Shown one piece after another: positions 57,457-64,000 of a stretch of DNA of 64,000 nucleotides. Where the stretch lies: contig NZ_JAMXSR020000003.1 of the NCBI RefSeq assembly GCF_024124765.2, forward strand, positions 179,048 to 243,047. The letters run 5' to 3'. The notes beneath the pieces are model-generated. The model saw only the letters and a list, made by a program, of their open reading frames with translations. It ran no database searches and had not been told where the DNA came from. The stretch comes from Sphingomonas sp. H160509 (lineage in GTDB: Bacteria > Pseudomonadota > Alphaproteobacteria > Sphingomonadales > Sphingomonadaceae). Each line of letters starts with the position of its first letter. Position 1 is the first letter of the stretch. The position numbers and the translations under genes are program-made.

Positions 57457-59253
57457 TGCTGCACTCCTTCGGCCTTTGGCGCATCGCTATCATTGCTTAT
57501 ACCTGGCACATCTTCGGTTTGCCGACCTGATGGCACGCTGGCATCCTCGACGCCGGCAGGACGGGGACGCGTCAGCTCATCTTTTGGACCGAACATCTGC
57601 ACCTTGCCGTCGCGCAACAACAAGATCTTGTCGACCGCCTGAAGCAATCCGGTGCGGTGAGTGGACACTACCACGGTCGCACCAGCCTCCTTAAGAGTAC
57701 GTAGCGTCGCCATGAGACGTGTTTCGCCGCTAGCGTCAAGGTGCGCATTAGGTTCGTCCAGGAACAAGATTTTGGGCGCCCCGAATAGCGCACGGGCAAG
57801 CGCCACGACCTGGCGTTGTCCGGCGGAAAGTCCACCCCCCTTCACGCACGCTGAGCTGTGTCTCGTACCCTTGGGGAAATTGCAAGATCAGTTCATGTGC
57901 GCCAGCAAGCATGGCGGCATGAACGACCTTCTGATCGAGGTGCTCGGTCGGCGTTTCGGAGAAAGCTGAGAAGCGCGAAATGTTGGAATGGACGTTCGCA
58001 GGAAACAAGGTCGGAGTCTGCGGCATATAACCTACATTGCGGCCCAGTTCGTCGCCGTTCCAGTCCGATAGGCGCGCGCCATCAATACGGACTTCACCGC
58101 GATCCGGCTCCAGCGCTCCCGCCAAAACGCGCAATAACGTCGACTTGCCGGCACCGCTGGGTCCGACCAACGCTACGATTTCTCCTGGCTGTACAGTGAA
58201 CCGAATATCCGACAGCAGTTCACGATCGCTGCCCGGCGCGCGTACCGAGATACCGTCCACTTCAATTAGACCAACCGGCGCGGGAAGGGTGGTACGCGGC
58301 ACAGTTATGTCGGGTAGACGGCAAAAGTCGTCCAGTCCGCGATAAGCGTTACGCGCAGACAGAACGCTTTTCATGGCCCCTAAGATTTGTTCGACCGGCT
58401 GCAGCGCACGACCGAGAATCAGCGAGGCGGCAAAGATCGAGCCTGCAGAAATGCTCTGATGGATCGCTAGATAGGCACCGAGCGCAAGGGCTAGCGATTG
58501 GAACAGCATCCGCAGGAATTTGGTCGTGGCAAGGAAAAGACCCGAACTCGATGCAAGATCACCTTGTCGCCGGACAAGGTCGGCACGCTCGAGCAAGTGG
58601 CGGGTGACAAGGGAACCCCGCATTCCGAGCGCACGGACCGTCTCGGAAGCGGTGATCGAATAGTCCTGGCTACGATATGCCGCACTGGACCGCACTGTCG
58701 TTTCCGCGACAGCTTTGCGTGTGGCAAAATCACTAGCAAGCGCTACTGCCACGAGCAAGATTGACGCCACAAGTGCCAGCAAACCGATCAACGGATGCAA
58801 AAGGTAGGATATGATGATGTAGATTGGCGCCCAGGGCGCATCGAATATCGCGACGATCGCGGGGCCGGTCATCACGCCGCGCAGCGTGTCAAAGTCCCGC
58901 ATGGCCTGCGCGCGTTGAATTGGCGTCGCACCACTGGCCCCCATGATCCGGTGAAGGATATTGGGGGCGGCCTGCTTCTCCAGCCGAACGCTGGCGCGCA
59001 ACAACAGCCGCATGCGCACTGCATCCAGCAATGCAAAGACGATCAGCGATACCGCCAAGATCAACGTAAGCACCAGCAATGTTGCATCACCCCGGGTCGG
59101 CACCACCCGATCGTAAACCTGCAGCATATAGATCGACGGCACGAGATACAGGACGTTGATCAACCCTGAAAATAGTCCCGCCTGGATGAAATGCCGCCGG
59201 CACGCCCGCAGCGCAGCACGTAACGGATTGGAATGAATGAGATAGTCCGACAC
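57453..59253 (-). CDS. Type I secretion permease/ATPase (AtrD/PrtD-like), one frameshift
   Basis: After correction 599 residues. The membrane domain starts FSGLINVLYLVPSIYMLQVY with DRVVPTRGDATLLVLTLILA, the PrtD/HasD signature start. The ATPase domain has Walker A ALVGPSGAGKSTLLRVLAGA, a Q-loop in GYMPQTPTLFPANVHSNISR, the ABC signature LSAGQRQVVALARALF, Walker B ILFLDEPNAHLD, and the H-loop VVVSTHR. The frame breaks in six C at 57835-57840, exactly before the signature; with five it reads SVREGGGLSAGQRQ. If the extra base were real, the transporter would lose Walker B and could not work. There is no N-terminal C39 peptidase domain, so substrates are RTX-like, matching the four module proteins. 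Confidence 0.88.
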
Positions 59254-59315
59254 CGTGATGCTGGCCTTTGCTATGAAAACGGGGTTATTAGAATCGTATC
59301 CGGAACCCTTGGGGA

Positions 59316-60632
59316 TCAGCCACCATATTGCATGTTGGCACCGAGCGCCTTGGCCTTCGCCAGGAATTGGTCGTAGCCGCGCTCAATCTGCCAGGCATCG
59401 CTGATCCGGGTCGGTCCTTCTGCTACCATCCCAAGCAGCGACAGCGCAGACCCGGCACGCAAGTCAAGTGCGCGCACATCAGCGCCCCGAATAGCGCTGG
59501 TACCCTGAATATGAGCCGTTCCACCACGAACATCGCTGGCAACACCCATCTTCGCGAATTCCTCGAGATAGGCGTAGCGATTGATGAAACGCAGATCGAC
59601 GATGCGGGATTCACCGCGTGCGCAGGCTCCCATGGCCGCAAACAGCGGCTGCATGTCGGAATTGATGCCGGGATAGGGACCGGTAGAGATTTCTACCGGG
59701 TAAGCGCGCCCCGAACGGACGATCGCGGTGTCGCCAGCGCAGAACACCTTGGCGCCGCTCTCACGCAGAAAGATCAGGGGCACCTCCAGATCGCTAGCCG
59801 GAAAATCATGAATCTCGATGTCGCCGCCCGTGATGACCGAACCGATCAGCCAGGTCATCGCCTCCATATTGTCGGGCATCACGCGGTGAACGATGCCATC
59901 AAGCTGTTCGGCCCCGACGATTTCTATCGATTCCTGACCATAGACGGTGATCTTCGCACCCATCCGCTCAAGAAACCGAGCAAGATCTAGGATCTCGGGG
60001 CGAATATGCGGGTTCCACAACCGTGTCGTGCCGCGAGCGAGGCTTGCGGCAATCAGAGCGTTTTCGGTCGCACCGGTCGACCGCATCGGCAACACGATAT
60101 CCGCGCCGGTCAGCCCGTTCGGTGCTTCGGCGAACAGGCGTTCACCCTCATACCATACTCTTGCGCCGAGCCGGGTCAGCACCATCTCATGAAGATCAGT
60201 CTTGCGATCGCCAAGGTCGCAGCCGCCCGGCATAGGCACGCTGCCCGCACCCGTGCGAGCAACTAGTGCGCCCAGGATAAGCAGTGTGTTCCGGATTGAC
60301 CGGCCCTGCCATTCGAGATCGCTGGGCGGAACGGCTGCCTCCTCGATGGTCAGAGTGTCTCCGGTTACGACGCACGTCTTTCCTAGCGCCTCAAGCATTC
60401 CGACGTGCACGATCGCGTCAAGCAGACTGGCAGGATAATTGTGGAGCACGATCCGCTCCGACGTCAGCAGCGATGCGGCCAGCAAGCGCAGCACGCTGTT
60501 CTTGGCCCCGCTGACACGTACCTCGCCGACCAGACGGGAGTGCTCCACGTGCAGAATGTCGGAAGCCGATGTGCTGCCTTCGTTGACGACATCATCGGAA
60601 GCCAGGTTCAGGCTGGCAATATTGGTATTCAT
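59316..60632 (-). CDS. murA: MurA-family UDP-N-acetylglucosamine 1-carboxyvinyltransferase
   Basis: 438 residues, intact. The EPT fold is clear: VSGAKNSVLRLLAASLLTSE (Lys-Asn active-site pair), the catalytic loop MPGGCDLGDRKTDLHEMVLT with the PEP-attacking Cys and the conserved Arg, GATENALIAASLARGTTRLW, and PGINSDMQPLFAAMGACARG (catalytic Asp). It moves enolpyruvate from PEP to UDP-GlcNAc. The loop reads CDLGDRKTD where housekeeping enzymes have C.IGARPVD, and there is an extra 25-residue N-terminus, so this looks like an accessory MurA. Its start overlaps the end of murB by one base; together they would make UDP-MurNAc. Why they sit beside EPS and secretion genes is unknown. Confidence 0.85.
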   Translation of the reverse strand: MNTNIASLNLASDDVVNEGSTSASDILHVEHSRLVGEVRVSGAKNSVLRLLAASLLTSERIVLHNYPASLLDAIVHVGMLEALGKTCVVTGDTLTIEEAAVPPSDLEWQGRSIRNTLLILGALVARTGAGSVPMPGGCDLGDRKTDLHEMVLTRLGARVWYEGERLFAEAPNGLTGADIVLPMRSTGATENALIAASLARGTTRLWNPHIRPEILDLARFLERMGAKITVYGQESIEIVGAEQLDGIVHRVMPDNMEAMTWLIGSVITGGDIEIHDFPASDLEVPLIFLRESGAKVFCAGDTAIVRSGRAYPVEISTGPYPGINSDMQPLFAAMGACARGESRIVDLRFINRYAYLEEFAKMGVASDVRGGTAHIQGTSAIRGADVRALDLRAGSALSLLGMVAEGPTRISDAWQIERGYDQFLAKAKALGANMQYGG

Positions 60633-61669
60633 CAGGATGTTCCCTGTATTGTTTCGATAGCGAGCATGTCGGCAATTTCGTGCGCGGGACGCATTGTTCC
60701 GTCGGGTGCGAGATGCCGGACTTCTGCGATCATTGCTATGCCGGTTAATTCGTGCACCCGCCTGCGCGCAAGAGCGATCAGTTCGAGCACGTCCCGGGAG
60801 CGCGCGCCCCCATTGTTAACGATAAAATTGGCGTGATCGGGCGACATCTGCGCTCCTCCCACCGATACCCCCTTAAGGCCGGCACGCTCGATTGCCAGTC
60901 CAGGAGGGCCGATCAAGCTGTAGAGGGCCGGATCGCTCACGAACACCGAACCACAATTGGCGCGCACACGCGGAAACTTAGCGCGCCGGGCGGCTAAGAT
61001 CGCTATTGCCTCGCGCCGCAGCGCATGGCGATCACCAGGTTCGAAGCGCAAGCGCGCTGACACTACGGTTCCGCCGCTCGCCTGCAGAGTGGAACTTCGA
61101 TAGGCGTAGCCGAGATCAGCATGCATGATCCGCAACAGCGTCCCGTCGCGGGCAATGACGTCGGCGGACACGACGTTTTCACCGATACCGCGACGTTGGC
61201 TACCGCCGTTCATCGTGACCAAGCCGCCCAGCGTGCCGGGAATACCTATCGCATGCGTGGCACCTGCCATGCCGCCTGCAATAACCTTGCGCACGAAGGC
61301 AGGCACCCACAAACCTGCGCCCGCCTCGACGATGCCATCCGCATCGATTGCGAAATTACCGAACGCACGACCGATACGCACCACAACACCACGGAAACCG
61401 GCATCATCATATAACAAATTCGAACCATCGCCCACGATGACATGCGGAACCCGCGCCTGCGCGATAGCTGCAAGCACCCCGCGAAGCGCAGTAACATCGG
61501 GGGGGTGACGACAACGTCCGCCGGACCGCCAATCCGCCAACGACCCAGCGTGGACAACGGCACCCCGAATGCAAGCGCATTGTCGGGCAGAAGCGCCCCT
61601 CAACGCGATCGACAATGGCGACTGGGGCGTGACGGTACCGGCATTTGAGATCTCAGCCGCAATAATCAT
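60632..61669 (-). CDS. murB: MurB-family UDP-N-acetylenolpyruvoylglucosamine reductase, two compensating frame errors
   Basis: 345 residues. FAD-binding and catalytic landmarks are intact: VIVGDGSNLLYDDAGFRGVV, GIPGTLGGLVTMNGGSQRRG, YAYRSSTLQASGG, CGSVFVSDPALYSLI (proton-donor Ser/Cys loop) and GGAQMSPDHANFIVNNGGA. Residues about 25-57 are garbled because one G is extra at 61596-61599 and one is lacking in the G run 61499-61505. Corrected they read LLPDNALAFGVPLSTLGRWR and IGGPADVVVTPPDVTALRGV, the usual MurB start. It reduces the MurA product to UDP-MurNAc with NADPH. In sphingomonads the housekeeping murB lies in the division/cell-wall cluster, so this is probably a second copy cotranscribed with murA. 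Confidence 0.82.
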   Translation of the reverse strand: MIIAAEISNAGTVTPQSPLSIALRGASARQCACIRGAVVHAGSLADWRSGGRCRHPPDVTALRGVLAAIAQARVPHVIVGDGSNLLYDDAGFRGVVVRIGRAFGNFAIDADGIVEAGAGLWVPAFVRKVIAGGMAGATHAIGIPGTLGGLVTMNGGSQRRGIGENVVSADVIARDGTLLRIMHADLGYAYRSSTLQASGGTVVSARLRFEPGDRHALRREAIAILAARRAKFPRVRANCGSVFVSDPALYSLIGPPGLAIERAGLKGVSVGGAQMSPDHANFIVNNGGARSRDVLELIALARRRVHELTGIAMIAEVRHLAPDGTMRPAHEIADMLAIETIQGTS

Positions 61670-61976
61670 GGGCGCAACGTCTTAATGCTCATGCCGATGC
61701 GCTCCCCAAGAACAGATTTTTCCGACCGCATAGTCAGACGATACCCCTAATCGGTCTTGTCATAGTATCAGTTAATTTACTCCCAATATCACAGGAGCGT
61801 ACCGATTGTAATCGACCAAGGCGGTGATTTTGTTGCGCTGCAGCACCTTTTTCATGCAGTTTATGTCGCATCGGGGCTATGCAGCGCCGAATGTATGGGA
61901 TAGTACCGTAATGGGACACTAGCCTTCTGCCCGCACTGGCAAGAGGGTTGGGCCCAACGCACTGAGAGGATGCACG

Positions 61977-62105
61977 ATGAGCAGAACTGATGTTAACGGT
62001 CTCCATTCGGACGATATCATGACCGCCAAGGGCACCTATGCGTTGGCCGGGTCACTTCTGATTGGTTTGATGCTCTGGGGTAGTGTGCTCGCACTAGTTG
62101 TCTGA
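61977..62105 (+). CDS. 42-residue membrane microprotein
   Basis: MSRTDVNGLHSDDIMTAKGT is a polar head; YALAGSLLIGLMLWGSVLAL is one membrane helix, then VV and stop. The ribosome site GAGAGGA is six bases before the ATG. Too short for ordinary gene callers. The layout (soluble head, single helix, no tail) fits small membrane regulators. No family is recognised and neighbours give no clue. Confidence 0.45.
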   Translation: MSRTDVNGLHSDDIMTAKGTYALAGSLLIGLMLWGSVLALVV

Positions 62106-62199
62106 CAATCGATGCGTATGCGCGTCGAGTCTCTGTGACTACTATCAACTGAACTTCTCAGCCTAAGAGTTCGGCTCATTAAGTTTAGCGATACGGTAT

Positions 62200-63062
62200 A
62201 ATGCGCCTGCCGAATGATCGACAACCTGGGTATCCGACCGGGCAATGTAGGTTCCAAGGTGCTTTGTGAGACGTGGGCATCGGTCGAGCCACGTCAGGTA
62301 ACGAAAAGCTCCTCGGTAGAATGACTAAACCGTCAGGTCGAAACCCGTGGTGGTTTTGACCGTCGGACAATCAATGCCCGCGATCAAAGCTGCAAGCTTC
62401 TCGCCGGCATTGCTGCCATCAGCATTCAGCTTAGCGAGCGTGGAGTATGCGTTGCAGGACCGCTCGATCATGTCGTCGGCCGGTTGCAGCCCCAAACATC
62501 GGCGACGTGCACCTCACCTTCGACCATGTTGCCGAGTATGTCGGTCATAGCGGGGCGCCTGTACCCCTTTATCTTTATCAAGGCGTCATACCCGCGAGGC
62601 CCACCCATCGTGGTGGTCTTCACCGACTGGCTATGGATGATGCCTGGTCGGCCCCGGCGTGTGACCTTCCGATATTCGCTTCATGTCGCCAACAGCGTGT
62701 TGATGACATCGAACAGGCCGTCTTCACACATCCGGTAGAAATGGTACCGAACGGTTTTAAGGAAGGAAAACCTTGGGTAGGTGCTCCCATCTGCACCATT
62801 TCGTTGCGATATACCGGACACATCCCACAGGGCCCTGCCTTATGCTTGCGAGGGTGCCCCACCCGGAGGTGGGCCTCAAAACGGGCAGACGGCAGCCCGT
62901 TCCTTACGGGCGCAGTCGGTTACATAGCGAAACCTGCTTCTGTCATGCTTGAATCGCGTCGAGCGGTTTCAGTCGAGCTCATGAGATTCTCGTTGTCTTC
63001 GCAACCCAAAGATGGATCACAAGCCACTGAAATCGGTTAATTCAATTTGCGGCCGGGCTCTG
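62200..63062 (-). pseudogene. IS5-family transposase relic, highly diverged
   Basis: The minus strand retains scattered pieces of the same transposase seen at 28340-28965: SWTETARRDSSMTEAGF-like start, GCPVYRNEMVQMGAPTQGF in place of QYIASTGCQWAQLPKDF, an internal stretch matching GRSHAG...DD, and FRPDGLVILPRSF near the C-terminus. Its outer end (around 63040-63062, GAGCCCGGCCGCAAATTGAA) matches the other copy. Unlike that copy it keeps parts of the central region. Many stops; inactive. Confidence 0.6.
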
Positions 63063-63254
63063 ATCTGCATCCATCGACATTCCGAGCCGGTCGATCGGCA
63101 TTCCGTTGGCGGGATCTCAACACTTAATATACGTACACACGATAGTTTGTCCTGATAGCATCAACCGCATATGGCGGGTGAGGTCGCTACTCATGCGAAC
63201 GGTAGGCGAGCGGAAGGCAAGGGGCGGAATTTTTTGAAAACCAATGGGGAGGTC

Positions 63255-64000
63255 ATGCAGGAATTCACTGCCCTGCCGCGTCAGGCAGTGCCAGCACGAC
63301 GTGAAGATATTCGCTTTCTGCTTTACGCCTCGCTGCTAGTGCTCGATGTGCTGGCGGTGGTCGGTGCATTCGAGCTCGGCCTGCTCGTGCGTTTCGGGTC
63401 CGTCTACTGGTATTCCGCGATGGACGTCGTGGTTGTGACCTTGCCGATCTACATACTCGCCGCCGCCAACAACGGCGCGTATTCGATCGAGGCCTTACAC
63501 CGGACACGAGTTGGTATCCTTCGCTCAGCCTCGGCGCTTGCCTTCGCCTTCGCCAGCTTTCTGTTTATATCTTATTACTTCCACCTTTTGCGATTCGAAC
63601 CGCGCAGTGTGACTAGTATCGGTATGATGGGCAGCTTCGTCCTTCTCATCGTGCTCCGCCTCCTGCTGGCGTGCGTGATCAAATTTACGGTCGGTCACCA
63701 ACTGACTGCGGACGTCATCCTTATGGACGACGTCTCGATTACTGTTCCGCCGGATTACCACGTCATCGACATGACGAAGGCAGATCTTCACCCCAATATC
63801 CAAGATCCAATGATGCTGGATCGTCTCGCCCGTCACATTCGCCGGGCCGATCGGGTCATCGTTGCCTGCCGCCCGGAAAAGAAGCGTGAATGGGCGATGC
63901 TGCTCAAGGGGGTGGGCATCCACGGCGAAATCATCTCTAATGAATTCGACGAAGTCGGAGCGATTGGGATCGGTGCATTCGACGGTCATTCGACGCTGAT
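63255..64000 (+). CDS. Polyprenyl-phosphate sugar-1-phosphate transferase (GelB/SpsB-like), N-terminal part
   Basis: The frame runs from the ATG at 63255 off the right edge, about 248 residues. MQEFTALPRQAVPARREDIR is the cytoplasmic start; membrane helices follow at about LLYASLLVLDVLAVVGAFEL, MDVVVVTLPIYILAAANNG, SASALAFAFASFLFISYYFH and SIGMMGSFVLLIVLRLLLAC. Then comes a CoA-binding-like domain: DVILMDDVSITVPPDYHVID, MLDRLARHIRRADRVIVACR, GVGIHGEIISNEFDEVGAIG. This is the N-terminal half of the bacterial priming transferase family; the catalytic PF02397 domain would be beyond the window. It loads the first sugar phosphate on undecaprenyl phosphate. The GGGAGG ribosome site lies unusually close to the ATG. 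Confidence 0.85.
   Translation, partial: MQEFTALPRQAVPARREDIRFLLYASLLVLDVLAVVGAFELGLLVRFGSVYWYSAMDVVVVTLPIYILAAANNGAYSIEALHRTRVGILRSASALAFAFASFLFISYYFHLLRFEPRSVTSIGMMGSFVLLIVLRLLLACVIKFTVGHQLTADVILMDDVSITVPPDYHVIDMTKADLHPNIQDPMMLDRLARHIRRADRVIVACRPEKKREWAMLLKGVGIHGEIISNEFDEVGAIGIGAFDGHSTL

Noticed and set aside
63525..63989. Minus-strand open frame at the right edge
   Set aside because: It is antisense to the priming transferase, which has membrane helices and a recognisable CoA-binding-like domain.
1..64000. Calling each frameshifted gene a pseudogene
   Set aside because: The breaks are single bases in homopolymers, motifs continue exactly in the neighbouring frame, and corrected lengths are all whole codons; systematic error is more likely than parallel decay.

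Overview
The window looks like Sphingomonadaceae DNA (order Sphingomonadales). It carries an S21 gene typical of the group, a probable DUF5818-type small protein, a V-type exosortase locus (XrtV, EpsI, XrtV accessory protein, PEPxxWA-CTERM substrate) and a capsule/sphingan-like exopolysaccharide (EPS) locus that includes a type I secretion pair, as known sphingan loci do. No identity to a named strain can be established from the sequence alone.

Layout. 1-7700: the end of a hybrid histidine kinase, a secreted aspartic protease, an orphan DivK-like regulator, a DUF5818-like gene, rpsU and two small hypotheticals, set in gene-poor DNA that holds two copies of a hairpin repeat. 7766-9735: an insertion-sequence (IS) graveyard with IS481, IS5 and IS3 remnants. 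9877-16087: exosortase V locus, comprising an epsD-like/epsI/xrtV operon on the minus strand, a membrane protein, the accessory protein, a second aspartic protease, a Gly/Pro-repeat PEP-CTERM protein, a lipoprotein and a small membrane protein. 16527-25874: six glycosyltransferases and a Wzy-type polymerase. 26073-36620: three secreted proteins sharing one C-terminal module, mixed with IS debris. 36702-41478: secreted beta-helix protein, Wzx flippase, GT8 and GT2. 41564-49782: IS3 split by an intact IS21, a second IS3 fragment, a fourth module protein, and an IS630. 50031-59253: TolC, Wza-like exporter, outer-membrane barrel, Wzc-type kinase, HlyD-type adaptor and type I ABC exporter. 59316-61669: murA/murB pair. 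63255-64000: start of the priming sugar-phosphate transferase.

How it fits together (inference). The priming transferase and the glycosyltransferases build a lipid-linked repeat. Wzx flips it, Wzy polymerises it, and Wzc with the Wza-like protein and the barrel control length and export. The TolC/HlyD/PrtD-type exporter probably secretes the four signal-peptide-less module proteins, which look like calcium-binding surface proteins. XrtV handles its own class of Sec-exported substrates.

Major caveat. At least 26 single-base indels, almost all in homopolymer runs and 22 of them extra bases, break about 17 otherwise well-conserved genes. Undoing them gives ordinary family proteins, and each corrected span is a whole number of codons. 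I therefore annotate the corrected genes as CDS and list the run positions. Sequencing or assembly error is the simplest explanation; real decay in an IS-rich strain is the alternative.
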